A program made the translations under genes and the position numbers. A stretch of DNA of 64,000 nucleotides from the NCBI GenBank assembly GCA_963931865.1, contig OZ007506.1:20320100-20384099 (forward strand), read 5' to 3'. The first letter of the stretch is position 1, and the number at the start of each line of letters is the position of its first letter. Shown piece after piece: positions 1 through 9,778 of the stretch. Origin of the DNA: Axinella damicornis (lineage: Eukaryota > Porifera > Demospongiae > Axinellida > Axinellidae). The notes below the pieces were generated by a model. That model was not told the DNA's origin. It did no database searches and saw only the letters and a list, made by a program, of their open reading frames with translations.

Positions 1-1
1 T

Positions 2-499
2 GCTCGAGACAGTGCTAGGAGATTTGGTTATGCATTGAGGGGCCAAACACCTCAGTTTCACCGATCACTCAACAGAGGTGTGAGAACATCGGTAATTGCT
101 GCAATATCGTCAAGTGGATTGATTGGCTATGAACTACATACTGGTGGTGTAAGTGGAGAGGAGTTCTATGACTTTGTGAGAGGTACACTTATACCTAACA
201 TGAACCCCTTTGATGGAGAGAGTGACAATTCAATTTTAATTTTAGATAACTGTTCCATCCACCATGTGGAAAATGTTGTGACCCTCCTGCAACAGTCTGG
301 GATTTTAGTGCTGTTCCTGCCTCCATACAGCCCGGATTTCAATCCCATTGAGCTAACATTCAGTTACCTAAAGAAGTATCTACAAGAGCACGATGAAATG
401 ATTCAGGCAACAAACAATCTCACTGATGTACTGAAATCAGCAATGGACAACATTAATAAAGAATACTGTTCAAAGTGGATCTCCAATTGTGGGTACTAA
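2..499 (+). CDS. IS630/Tc1-mariner-type DDE transposase, 3' part
   Basis: The frame is already open at base 2, so the gene begins upstream of the window; the first in-window start-like codon (TTG at 35) is only an internal leucine. The protein is the C-terminal catalytic part of a cut-and-paste transposase. The second catalytic aspartate lies in ILDNCSIHH and the glutamate in PPYSPDFNPIE, with exactly 34 residues between them (the DD34E spacing of the IS630/Tc1/mariner superfamily). The FGYALRG motif near the start normally follows the first catalytic aspartate, which should lie just upstream. The C terminus appears complete and the frame is intact, so this copy may be recent. Its stop lies about 70 bp from the stop of the convergent gene on the minus strand. 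Inverted repeats of the element cannot be assessed because its 5' end is missing. Confidence 0.85.
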   Translation, partial: ARDSARRFGYALRGQTPQFHRSLNRGVRTSVIAAISSSGLIGYELHTGGVSGEEFYDFVRGTLIPNMNPFDGESDNSILILDNCSIHHVENVVTLLQQSGILVLFLPPYSPDFNPIELTFSYLKKYLQEHDEMIQATNNLTDVLKSAMDNINKEYCSKWISNCGY

Positions 500-567
500 T
501 TGTATTAGAACAATCATGTAATCAGTTTTGTTGACATGGAGTGATTTTTGCTTGTTCATATATGGAC

Positions 568-1371
568 TCAGTACCGTTTAATCTCAGATAGAATACTGTC
601 TTGTAACTCATCATATTGTTCCTTGTTTATTCCTCCTTTTTCCAAAAGCTGGTGCCACCGCTCCAGTTGCTCTATACACTGTGTGCGTAATGCCACCCTC
701 TTAGCTGGTGATATGGTCTGGGTAGAATCAATACTTTTAACGCCATTGAGAGGTTCAGACAATTTACCAATATCAGAGCGTCCCTCATCCTTAGTCTGAG
801 ATGACATTTTATCGGCCTTCTTACCAAAAAAACGGCCAGATGGAGGTACGTCTAGAGAGGTATGTTTTTTCATTTGGTACATATTAGCCCATGCTCTCAA
901 TTGTTCAGGTGTCCATGAATTTCCATGATTCTTTTCTAGTGTTTGATATGCCTCTTCAACTTCTTCCATTCTTTTCTCATAGGCATTGACAAATCTGGAT
1001 CGACTTTTAGCCTTTGGAGCCAATGTTTCATCATCATCTGTCACTTTTCGTTTCCTGTTTTTGACGGCTGTGTTAACTTCAACCTCAGGATCATGGCACC
1101 ATAACAAAATCTCTTTCTTCTTACTGTATATTTTTAACATCTCCCGAACATCGTCATTATCCATCAGCCATCGTTTCTTGCCTTTGGATCCATGTCCCGG
1201 CTCATAATATCCAAGAACAAAGTGATCTATGTTAGGCGCTTTCAGGATAGAACAGACTTGTTCCTTCATGTCTCTCAAGGATGAAAATGAAGACAAGTTG
1301 CGGAGTTTCTGTACTCTGCCCTCACTTTTCTTTCGGGGATTCATTAGATTGATTGAGTATTGAAAGGTTTC
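568..1371 (-). CDS. Uncharacterised two-exon gene, exon 2 (beta-grasp/PB1-like N-terminal region)
   Basis: The ORF from an internal ATG at 1344 gives 258 residues, but the frame is open upstream to a good splice acceptor (TTCCTTTGTTGTAG, exon starts at 1371), adding nine codons. The acceptor is phase 0 and matches a phase-0 donor at 1928/1929, giving a 335-residue protein with exon 1. The joined region has the look of a small ubiquitin/PB1-like fold: a hairpin of short strands, then YYEPGHGSKGKKRWL and the strand EILLWCHD. A basic Lys/Arg-rich stretch follows, then a helical segment with WTPEQLRAWANMYQMKKH and PPSGRFFGK, and a conserved-looking C-terminal helix pair beginning SPAKRVALRTQCIEQLERWH. 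I do not recognise a named function; similar unnamed proteins are typical of sponge and cnidarian genomes. A single-exon gene starting at 1344 is the alternative, but it would leave the in-phase splice sites unexplained. Confidence 0.65.
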   Translation of the reverse strand, partial: ETFQYSINLMNPRKKSEGRVQKLRNLSSFSSLRDMKEQVCSILKAPNIDHFVLGYYEPGHGSKGKKRWLMDNDDVREMLKIYSKKKEILLWCHDPEVEVNTAVKNRKRKVTDDDETLAPKAKSRSRFVNAYEKRMEEVEEAYQTLEKNHGNSWTPEQLRAWANMYQMKKHTSLDVPPSGRFFGKKADKMSSQTKDEGRSDIGKLSEPLNGVKSIDSTQTISPAKRVALRTQCIEQLERWHQLLEKGGINKEQYDELQDSILSEIKRY

Positions 1372-1424
1372 CTACAACAAAGGAAATGGAATTTCACATA
1401 GGATTACTGTATCCTGGTATAAAA

Positions 1425-1517
1425 GTGAGCACTAAATGGAGAAAATGCAAGCCAACATGCTTTGCTTGTGCTTGTTTACACATAATTCACCTTATTTTCT
1501 CCAATTAATGCTCACCT
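1425..1517. repeat. Small inverted-repeat element in the intron
   Basis: GTGAGCACTAAATGGAGAAAAT near 1427 is mirrored by an imperfect reverse complement ending near 1515 (TTTTCTCCAATTAATGCTCAC). It fits a very short hairpin element inside the intron of the two-exon gene. No target duplication was recognised. Confidence 0.4.
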
Positions 1518-1553
1518 TCACCCCCATTACATCATAATAGTAAAAGCATTTTA

Positions 1554-1686
1554 TAATTCGAAGTGGATATTGGTCCAGCAGGAAGTAGGGCAATGGGTTA
1601 GGGGCCAGGGCAGGTTCTAGATGCGTGCGTTTCCGGTACCTATACCTAAAGTATGTAGCTACTTCCAGCCAGACCAATATCCACAT
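1554..1686. mobile_element. MITE, copy 1 of a ~130-bp family
   Basis: The terminal inverted repeats read GTGGATATTGGTCC on the left and AGACCAATATCCAC on the right, about 27 bp long with mismatches. A direct repeat CATTTTA (1547-1553 and 1687-1693) is a plausible target duplication. The element lies in the intron of the two-exon gene. A second copy in opposite orientation is at 4405-4532. Confidence 0.7.
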
Positions 1687-1928
1687 CATTTTAGCTAGCT
1701 ACAATTCATGCACTCATTAGTCGTGTATTTGCTAGAGTCGTCACAGTGACATTGCAAGCTTCACTACACATGCTACAGGATAAAATGTAAAGAATGATAA
1801 CTTAGGGTTTGGGTGAGCTAGCTATGTGTCATTCTTCACACATCACATATCCCAGACCTGAACTTTAATACTATATAGCGGCTACCACAGTGCAGTGTTA
1901 AAATTTATACCCTCAGACCACACTTTAC

Positions 1929-2132
1929 CTGAGGTAATGAAACTAGCACCTCAACTTCAGGTTCTGAATGAACTACAGAGACGGGTGTAGTTGGAGGACT
2001 GTCTTCCATGACGTCTTCTGTCTGGCAATATTCCGGAATCGAATCACAGTAGGTGTCTGCCGAGCAGCTTTGATACATGGGACCAAAAAAGCTGCACTGA
2101 TCGTATGCCGCATGATAGTACTCTCCTTCCAT
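1929..2132 (-). CDS. Exon 1 of the two-exon gene
   Basis: The ATG at 2132-2130 opens a 68-codon exon ending at CTCAG, followed by a consensus donor GTAAAG. The exon is exactly a multiple of three and so in phase with the acceptor before 1371. The peptide is acidic and Tyr/Cys-rich, with a low-complexity DSPPTTPVSVV stretch, as is common for a disordered N terminus. The intron (1372-1928, 557 bp) contains a MITE and a second small inverted repeat. Confidence 0.55.
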
Positions 2133-2350
2133 GTCTAGCGTCTCTCACCCAGATACTGGCAGATAGTCTAGTGACTGGATCTAGCTACTATAGCCCGCCG
2201 GCGCGCCTAGAGAATGCACGTGTGCGCACGCGCACTACGTACTACGGGAATCTCCCCAATCTCAGTCCGTATACGCGTACGCGTCACGGCCGTTCAAACG
2301 GACTCCGAATCCACAGTATTATTCTGATATTCGTACAGCGTGTCGGTTTC
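2133..2350. promoter_or_regulatory. CpG-rich, probably bidirectional promoter region
   Basis: Immediately upstream of the minus-strand ATG at 2132 the sequence becomes rich in CG dinucleotides (GCCGGCGCGCC, TACGCGTACGCG). An ATG at 2351 on the plus strand begins MANGGDGGTGGG and reaches a possible splice donor (CCAG/GTGTAC) at 2424/2425, so a divergent plus-strand first exon (2351-2424) is possible. A different plus frame (2340-2579) is also open and hydrophobic. I could not decide between them or find downstream exons. Confidence 0.35.
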
Positions 2351-2898
2351 ATGGCTAATGGTGGCGACGGTGGAACCGGAGGAGGTCGAAGAAAGACAGC
2401 AGCTCAGCCATTTACGTTGTCCAGGTGTACTTCTCGGACTGACCGCCTTTGCTCACGCGCTCGTTTCGACTGTCAGCTCTCAGGAAAGGCCAGTGAAGAT
2501 TCTGACCGCACGTGGCGAAACTGTGAGCGCTGTATTATTGCACTTAGCTACTGTATTTTTCTACGGTTTGTGCAATTAGGGGATTATAGGAATCAGTGCA
2601 TCTGCACTTCTAGCATTCCCATACAGTTCTTCAGTTCGCGCATTGCGTATTTGCATGTTCTATTCTGCAGGTAGGTATGACGCTCACGCAAAGTGCCCGC
2701 AATTTCCCGACTCCAGCGTGTTTAAGCTACACCCACAGGAAGTTCTTGCCACTAACTTTTCGCTGTCACGGAATCCACAAACACTGTACTAGGAAGTGCT
2801 TTGTAAATAGCCGCCGTGTTGGTGTCCTTTTCCGGGTCCTACATATTTTGACTTAAAACTGCAATATTTCCCACGCGTAACACGTGGGGAACGTATAA

Positions 2899-3793
2899 TA
2901 CCCCGTTTACACGACGCAAAACAACCGTGCTGGCACGGTTTAGTACGGTTCGGTACGGTTATTAAATTGCCGTGTAAACGCTAACTGAACTGTACTGAAC
3001 CGTGCTAGAACAACCGTTCTTGGACCACCTAACCGTGCCGTGCCAGCACGGTTAGAACCGTTCTGCTAGCGGTCTCAATCCAGTACCGGAACCTAACGAA
3101 GACCGTATGACCGCAGTGAGCACTTACTGAGTGTACAACGTACCTGAGACGAACCCACTCTCTCCTCGGTGCTTTCAGAGTAGCCAATAATAGCTGAGAA
3201 AGAAGTATGACAAGCACAGCATGTTGTCTTGCTCTGCGTTGAATGAACAACGTCGTACCCCGCCTGGCGTGGCTTCTACTCCGACTGCCGGTGTTCTGTA
3301 AACGAACGCATACATCGTACTGTTATTTTCCGTTCCGTTGGAACATGTCTGTCCGTTCCGCGCTCCGCGCCGCGTTCGGTGTTCCGCGATCCGTACTGTA
3401 AAAGTCGTAGGTATAAACGCGGCGCGGAGCGCGGAACGGAGCGCGGAACGGACGCTCCGCGCCGCGTTTATACCTACGACTTTACAGTACGGATCGCGGA
3501 ACCCCGAACGCGGCGCGGAGCGCGGAACGGATGGACATGTTCCAACGGAACGGAAAATAGCAGTAACAGCAGATCGAGAAACTTTCCGCAAACGCGAGGT
3601 AGCCATAGAGCTAGCTCTAGCTAGCTGCAGAGCACTTATACTGATGCGCACGTGTTCGATCACGCCCTCAATAATTGATTCAGCACGGTTATTTTTCATG
3701 TCGTGTAAACGCACGCCGGCACGGTTTCGAGCGCGGTACGGTTCGGTTATCTTGGGCACGGATCGGTTATTTTTGTGTCGTGTAAACAGGGTA
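2899..3793. mobile_element. PIF/Harbinger-type non-autonomous element nested in the foldback arm
   Basis: It interrupts the first ~37-bp subrepeat of the left foldback arm. Removing 2899-3793 plus one TAA restores the sequence seen in the right arm. The target duplication is TAA (2896-2898 and 3794-3796), matching the TWA preference of PIF/Harbinger elements. Terminal inverted repeats are TACCCCGTTTACACGAC and its near-reverse complement at 3777-3793. Subterminal regions are packed with short ACGGTT/CGGCACGG motifs in both orientations. No transposase is encoded. Confidence 0.8.
3317..3567. repeat. Near-perfect 251-bp GC-rich palindrome
   Basis: Two arms of roughly 115 bp are near-perfect reverse complements around a short centre at ~3442. 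Outer ends read GTACTGTTATTTTCCG and its mirror; inner ends read GCGGAGCG/CGCTCCGC. It could be a further nested MITE or part of the Harbinger-type element; I found no clear target duplication. ORFs here are mirror artefacts of the palindrome. Confidence 0.8.
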
Positions 3794-4404
3794 TAAGTCA
3801 CCTGTCCCACGCGTAACACGTGGGGAACGTATAAGTCACTTGTCCCACGCATAACACGTGGGGAACGTATAAGTCAGACTTAAACAGCCCGTGTCTGATA
3901 TGCCCTATTCTCTTATAGTGGGGAACGTTTAAGTCACTTGCAAATAATCCACAAAAATGAAGGGGTCAACCCATTGAAGCATGAATACAATTATCTGTTC
4001 TGCAGTGAATAAAGAAATATGGAATTGTTTTTTGCAAAATGTATAAGGTAGTAATGACATCATAGGAAGCATGAATATGATTAGTTTCGGTTGTATCTTC
4101 GCATTTTAAATTTGTAATGACATTATTTATTAAGGAGGCATGAATATAATTAGTTTTGGTTGTATGTTTGCATTATAAAAATTTGTAAGGGAATCTTTTT
4201 GTAATTACATTATTTATATCAATGTGATTAGTTGGACGAACTTGGCGAAAACATGTTGAGATGAACTATGAATATCGTTACAATACTTCTTGAAATCATT
4301 ACCTGACTGAGACACCATAATACCAAAAGAGGTGGGTGTATATATGGGGTTATTTAGTCACGACACAGACATGCATGCATGCAGCCTCTGCTGCTAAAGC
4401 TTAC

Positions 4405-4532
4405 ATAATGGATATTGGTCTGGTAGGAGGTGCATACTTTAAGACACGGCTTCGCATTCAGCACCTGACCTGGCCCTCTATGCCCTAACCCATCTCCCTA
4501 CTTCCTGCTTGAACAATAACCACTGTCTTTGT
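4405..4532. mobile_element. MITE, copy 2 of the ~130-bp family
   Basis: This is homologous to 1554-1686 in inverted orientation, with the shared core CCCTAACCCAT and outer TGGATATTGGTC. It is flanked by perfect 9-bp direct repeats AAAGCTTAC (4396-4404 and 4533-4541), and lies inside the foldback element. Confidence 0.75.
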
Positions 4533-5110
4533 AAAGCTTACTTCGTATACACAATTGTGGCATGCATATGACATCCCACAATTTAAAAGCCGCTATGTTA
4601 AATCACAATTCGCATAGTTAGCAATACTATTATGCTGAATGCAATCGTGAAATAATTTGGCTATCGTGGCCATTTCATAGACTGTGTATAGTCACATCAG
4701 CTGCAACTGAGGACTTCAGTCTGGTCCTCCTCTTGGCAAACCAGCAGAGATCTGTGGGAGATTCGAACTTTGTTCTCATCATTTCATATATATCTTTCTG
4801 CTAAACAATATGCAGCATGATACACTTAACGGGGACAAGGTTACAATTACTACAGATCGACTGTTTTAATAAGTCAAAGGTTGCACATGCTACCCAAAGT
4901 GAGCGGGAAATATGTGTGAAGAAGGCCCAACTGAGGAAATGGTTGTTCGCTCTGTTGTACTCTTTGGCCCTGTTCCCCCGTTGTAGTCGCCACAATGAAG
5001 CTCACCTGCTCTTCTCAGAGCAACATCCTCCATCTGGACATCAGCATACCCATTGATTGTCATAATAATGATATTCATATCTAACATTTTACTTGCATGA
5101 ACTTCAATGA

Positions 5111-5337
5111 TATTCATGATCTCCTGTCAATGTTGAAGTAATAATTGCAATGAAAATTATAATTATATTCATGATCTCCTGTCAATGTTGAAGTAATAAT
5201 TGCAATGAAAATTATAATTATATTCATGATCTCCTGTCAATGTTGAAGTAATCATTGCAATGAAAATTATAATTATATTCATGATCTCCTGTCAATGTTG
5301 AAGTAATCATTGCAATGAAAATTATAATTATATTCAT
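5111..5337. repeat. 55-bp tandem repeat, four copies
   Basis: The motif GATCTCCTGTC recurs at 5118, 5173, 5228 and 5283, exactly 55 bp apart. Copies differ by an A/C change (TAATAATTG versus TAATCATTG) shared by pairs. It lies near the inner edge of the right foldback arm. Confidence 0.9.
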
Positions 5338-5950
5338 GACATCCATATCACCTTAATTGATATTGCATTTTCGTAATAAGAACTGAAAATTTAAATTGCA
5401 TTGAATTTAAATTGTATTCATGCTTCAATGGGTTGACCCCTTCATTTTTGTGGATTATTTGCAAGTGACTTAAACGTTCCCCACTATAAGAGAATAGGGC
5501 ATATCAGACACGGGCTGTTTAAGTCTGACTTATACGTTTCCCACGTGTTACGCGTGGGACAAGTGACTTATACGTTTCCCACGTGTTACGCGTGGGACAG
5601 GTGACTTATACGTTCCCCACGTGTTACGCGTGGGAAATATTGCAGGTTTTTAAGTCATATTCTATAGGACCCCTTTTCCGTACCCCCGTATTCTCGAATT
5701 GATGACGTCAGCTGCAACGGATCTATATTATGCATGCAGCGATGGGCCGGCTATCTGAGTGCAGTACGTGTGAATAGCTAGGTCGAGTGAGCAGGAATGT
5801 TTGTGGGGCTGCTGAAGTGAAGTGGCCGAAGAACAGCCTGGAAAGTGAACAGCCTCCAACAGCTCCCTGGCCAAGGTACTCTAGTTCTAGAGAGTTGACC
5901 TTTCGGCATTACAGGCCCCGCCCATTTTCGTGTTAATGTTAGGGCGAATT

Positions 5951-7080
5951 TAGTCTCGTGCCCAGCCGGAAACGTGTACGGAAAATTCGTCTGGTGACTT
6001 TCAGCATAGATAATAGAGTACAAGTAGCTGAGCTCGCTTCGCTCGCTCAGCTACTTCCCCCTTGTTCGCCTACCGTGCGTAATCCGGCGCCGGACAGCTC
6101 TCTGAAGAGCTGCTTCTCCCCGATTGCGTCCACTTCAGCTGCTGCTTGCCGCTTGCGTCCGCTTCAGCTGCTGCTCGCCGCTTTTATGATCAGCTGCTGC
6201 TCCCGATCGCGTCCGCTTCGACTGCTGCTCCCCGATTGCGTCCGCTTCAACTGCTGCTCGCCCGATTGCGTCCGCTTCGGCTGCTGCTCCCCGATTGCAT
6301 ACTGGATTCCAGCCCATGCCCGGCGCCCGGGCCCAATGTTCTCGAACATTCTTCTCGAGTTCGAGGTTCAGTAAATAAATTAAAGTACGAAGGTCGCGCG
6401 TCACTATAGTCTAGTCCCGCCCCACGAACATCCCACTTCCGTCACTCACAGACACACACACAGACACACAGACACACAGACACGTAAAATCTTAATGTAT
6501 TGATACTCTATTATCTATGCTTTCAGCAACATCCGCGGTCTTCATTTATTATTCATAGTTTATCAGACATGTACATGCGTAATTCCCAGGTGCTGTTTAA
6601 TTACGCATAGAGTGAAGATCTGCAGCTGCATCATTACTTTTCAGTGATAAATTGTGCAGTGATGAGTATAGTCATTGTTGTCTCATTTGTGGGAAAAAAG
6701 CCCTGCCATTGTCTAGAAGAATTATAGACCCACCGTCGCCGGGTGTCCACGGAGTTAGAGATTTCGATTCGTGAAGCCAGGTTTCGTGTTTCCAGGCCTT
6801 GGCGAGCGGCAATCGCTGTCAGTATTGGAAATCGCTGTGCCGATCCGCGGCACTAGAAGTTCTTGGACAGCACAGGTAGCTATCCATTTCTGACCCACTG
6901 TTTGCAAGTAGTTCCTGATGACGTCACACCATTAACAAAGAGAAAATTAAATTCTCTGCGATTTCATTGGCAGTCTGAAATTCCTTCCTAAAAGTACGAA
7001 TTTTTAATGAGGACCGCGTTTTCTGTGCAAAGTCGCCAGACCCTCTTTCCCGCGAGGGGTGGGGTCTGGGCACGAGACTA
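5951..7080. mobile_element. 1.13-kb element with TAGTCTCGTGCCCAG ends and 9-bp target duplication
   Basis: Ends are perfect 15-bp inverted repeats TAGTCTCGTGCCCAG (5951-5965) and its reverse complement (7066-7080). The flanks are perfect 9-bp direct repeats GGGCGAATT (5942-5950 and 7081-7089). The right end carries a subterminal hairpin (CCAGACCCTC ... GGGTCTGG, 7036-7069). The interior has no credible ORF and contains a nested element at 6005-6519. Two far shorter elements with similar ends occur at 55514-55544 and 63820-63862, and a right-end fragment at 9465-9511. Confidence 0.75.
6005..6519. mobile_element. Nested MITE-like element with a ~29-bp minisatellite core
   Basis: Ends are inverted repeats CATAGATAATAGAGTA and its reverse complement, flanked by a CTTTCAG direct repeat (5998-6004 and 6520-6526). 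Inside are a hairpin AGCTGAGC...GCTCAGCT (6028-6054), a degenerate minisatellite of units resembling GCTGCTCCCCGATTGCGTCC (about 6120-6300), and a CACAGACA microsatellite (~6445-6482). Related sequence recurs at 56738-57430. ORFs rich in A, S and R here are translations of the minisatellite. Confidence 0.65.
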
Positions 7081-7089
7081 GGGCGAATT

Positions 7090-7459
7090 TGGCTGGTTTG
7101 GTAGCTGGACTGGGCTGGTGAGAGGGAGTAGATGTATGGCCAAAACTCTGTAACCGAGAGGTGAGCGTGGAAAAGCATACCAAGTTTTGCAAGGGGTAGG
7201 TTGACCTTTTGGAAACTGGCCTTGACTTTAGTTGGTTTTAGTTGGTGTGCGTGGAATATTTTTTAAAAGCCTAGGGTAGCCAAACCTCTGTTTTTGAGGG
7301 CGGCAGTGTGTTTTGGGCTGTAGCCTGCAGCTGAGGAGAGCAGGTGGTAAATCCATACGTAGTTTTTTGGCCTGTTTTATGTGTGTATTGATGATGGGGT
7401 CAGAGTGTGGGTGGGGCCTTGTAGAGGGTCCAAATTTTCAGTTTAGTTGAGGGCCTTAA
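7090..7459. other. No recognised feature
   Basis: G/T-rich sequence between two mobile elements. I see no ORF with family resemblance, no RNA gene and no obvious repeat structure. Confidence 0.5.
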
Positions 7460-7881
7460 GGTTACGGGATACTCGTGCACGCGCGGTGTGAAATGTATTG
7501 GGAAATGCATACTTAAGCTCGCTAACCAAAAATCTCAAGTACGAAGAGCATGAGCAACTTGATTCTGGCGGTGGAGGTGCGCTGTCACAAGGTGCAGGGC
7601 ATGACGGAAGCTTTTTTCGATAGTATAATCCCTGGCAAATTTATCTGCTGTCTCCCTCGAGAAAAGCAGTAAACACGGCTTTTTGGCGAACTGAACTGCT
7701 CGCTTTTGCACGGCTATACAGCGTATCGGTAAAAGCTTCCGTCATGCCCTGCACCTTGTGACAGTGCACCTACCAGAATGAAGTTGCTCACACTCTTCGT
7801 ACTCGAGATTCTTGGTTAGCGAGCTTAAGTATGCATTTCCCAATACATTTCGCACGGCGCGCGCACGAGTATACCGTAACC
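7460..7881. mobile_element. Palindromic MITE in a TTAA site
   Basis: Terminal inverted repeats of about 175 bp begin GGTTACGG and end CCGTAACC. They share the blocks GGGAAATGCATACTTAAGCTCGC and TGCAGGGCATGACGGAAGCTTTT in opposite orientation. TTAA flanks both sides (7456-7459 and 7882-7885), as for piggyBac-type insertion; because TTAA is self-complementary, TA-targeting cannot be excluded. A loop of about 85 bp lies between the arms. Confidence 0.75.
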
Positions 7882-8087
7882 TTAAAATTGAGTTTTAGGG
7901 CATTTTCAAGCAGAGGGAGCAGTTTGATGCAAAACTTGTGTATGCTTTGATGCTGCCCATATATCTATCAACTTAGTTTCGGAGATCGCTGTACCCCGGC
8001 ATGTTTCCGTAGAAGCCAAATGAGCCCGGAGGATGCCCATAAGCCCATAAGAATTTATACGGGGGGTTTAATATTAGGCGTTAATTA

Positions 8088-8190
8088 TACAGTGTGTACA
8101 GGGAAATATCACGAGTCTGTTGCCGTATTGTCATGAGTGCCGCAGGCACGAGTGACAATACGGCTACAGACGAGTTCTGTACACACTGTA
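8088..8190. repeat. Hairpin element, 103 bp
   Basis: TACAGTGTGTACA at the left pairs with TGTACACACTGTA at the right, and pairing continues through CGTATTGTCA/TGACAATACG to a loop at GTGCCGCAGGCAC. It is nearly self-complementary throughout. No target duplication was identified. Confidence 0.75.
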
Positions 8191-9464
8191 TGATACATTT
8201 ATCATGTTTCCAGACCCTGTGGCTATAGGAATGCGTCGATATCGCGTCGATATCGCGGCCTTGGTAGTGGTCGCGGCTTGGCAACAGTAGCGCCTCACAA
8301 TCAGCGTACCATACAGTTCTATTTTGACCATACTAACGGTACAGCCTCGTTTCAGGCCGCGTGGGACTTACCGTGCAACCTGAAATGGCCGACCACGACT
8401 TGGTTTGCAGTTGGAGAAGCGGGCCTTTGATACGCGAGCCTAGCCCCGAGTAAAAAAAAAAAGTAAGTTGGCCGCCGCCCCCTACTAGTATAGCCATGCC
8501 CAGTCCACACCTCCATCCGCTCTAGCAGCAGTAAGGTTCCAGGCCAGCATCTTGCATGCAACTGGTACTATATCCTTCATCTTGAATTCCTTGTGTTATG
8601 CATCTATCATTAATGCATTGGCGCCATGGCAATAACATGCATGCCCTATAGGGGGACACAATAACCCACAGAGCAACTAGGGTGATATGGGAAAATATCA
8701 CACTAGTTGCTCTTGCTAGCATTTGCCATACATTCTCTATGGGAATAGTCATAAAGACTGAGTTGGAAACATGATAATACTTTGTACATGCTCTTCTGCT
8801 TCTTTAAGCTGTTTGCAGTAGTAGGTAATGTGTACATGGTACCATGGTCAGTACAGTACATACAGTCCAGGCAGTACTTGACGTCATGAACAGGGTGCGT
8901 TAATTGGAGCGAGCCGTACATTGAAGAACGTGCGAGGAGAGCTAGAGTAAGGCAAAGCAGGCGGTATCGGTGAAGAGTGAGCTTGCTCTACCCATCATAC
9001 ATCACCACGAGGTGTATAACTGTGACTGGGTGCATGTAGCGTCACCTACATTTGATCATGCACATACTACAAGACTGGACACGGTGCTATAATGTCAGGC
9101 CAAGTAGAAATTGAAGGTCTGTAGCTCACAATTTACAGGAGAATGTTTGAGTCCTCCAAGTTCCCAAAAACATCCATCATGATGTCTTACACCTCACCCT
9201 CTAATTGCTTTCTGTAGAGGCCATTGCCAGCTGTCAATTATTGCGTAGTAATTACATTCTTCACCCCATGAAAAGTGTAGCCGTTTGATAAAACCGCTGT
9301 TCTAGCCTTCAAGACTCACCTCTGATCGCTCCTTGGCAAGGACTTGCAACTTAGCCATCACCAACAGTGACCTTCCACGTGATTTTGAATGCATCCAAGT
9401 AAGGAATGTAATCGATTACGCAATTATGCTGGCTGAGCACATACGGGAATTTTGCCATGTGTCA
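8191..9464. other. Mostly featureless stretch with one 44-bp hairpin
   Basis: A hairpin AGAGCAACTAG...CTAGTTGCTCT occupies 8670-8713, with arms of about 19 bp. A run of 12 A lies near 8451-8462. The rest has no ORF with recognisable family features and no RNA gene that I can support. Confidence 0.5.
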
Positions 9465-9511
9465 CCAGGCCCTCTTCTGCGTTCCGCGTGAGGGCCTGGG
9501 TACGAGGCTAG
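9465..9511. repeat. Right-end fragment of the TAGYCTC hairpin element family
   Basis: CCAGGCCCTC...GAGGGCCTGG forms a hairpin followed by GTACGAGGCTA, the same arrangement as the right end at 7036-7080 (CCAGACCCTC...GGGTCTGGGCACGAGACTA). A matching left end was not found nearby. Confidence 0.6.
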
Positions 9512-9778
9512 TGTTTTCTAGGCCTTGCCTGAGATGCTGTACATTTGACAGTTCAAGGCTTAGTGCATAAATCAGGTCACCACCACTCCAATACAACACT
9601 GTGCCAATTTTTCGACAGCTGCATGTGAATGCAAGGTGGGGACTCAGTTTAATAACCAGGGTGCTGTTAAAGGCTCGCTTAAGGCAGGTGTGCATGTATC
9701 TGTACCCACACTGTGCACTTCTAATTAACCACAGAGTGGTTACCTTGGTTGCAGAGACAGTAGTTATTATAGGAGGTT

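Larger units (their letters stand above)
2835..5671. mobile_element. Mutator-like foldback element with 9-bp target duplication
   Basis: The element is flanked by perfect 9-bp direct repeats CCTTTTCCG (2826-2834 and 5672-5680), the length typical of MULE insertions. Its ends are GGTCCT and AGGACC. Terminal inverted repeats are about 260 bp once the nested insertion at 2899-3793 is removed: 2835-2898 plus 3797-~3990 mirror ~5405-5671. Each repeat arm contains three copies of a ~37-bp subrepeat with the dyad CCCACGCGTAACACGTGGG. The interior holds a 55-bp tandem repeat (5111-5337) and a small MITE (4405-4532). No transposase coding was found, so it is non-autonomous. Short ORFs inside are not convincing genes. 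Confidence 0.85.

Noticed and set aside
3338..3796. Arg-rich ORFs of 150-225 residues on both strands
   Set aside because: They lie across a GC-rich palindrome inside a nested transposon; the mirrored peptides on the two strands are a palindrome artefact.
4690..4780. tRNA-like segment with GTTCGAATC on the minus strand
   Set aside because: The T-arm stem does not pair and no acceptor or anticodon stems could be drawn.
6135..6409. Several long overlapping ORFs on both strands rich in Ala, Ser, Arg and Leu (similarly 56977-57446)
   Set aside because: They are translations of a stop-poor ~29-bp minisatellite in multiple frames and have no independent support as proteins.
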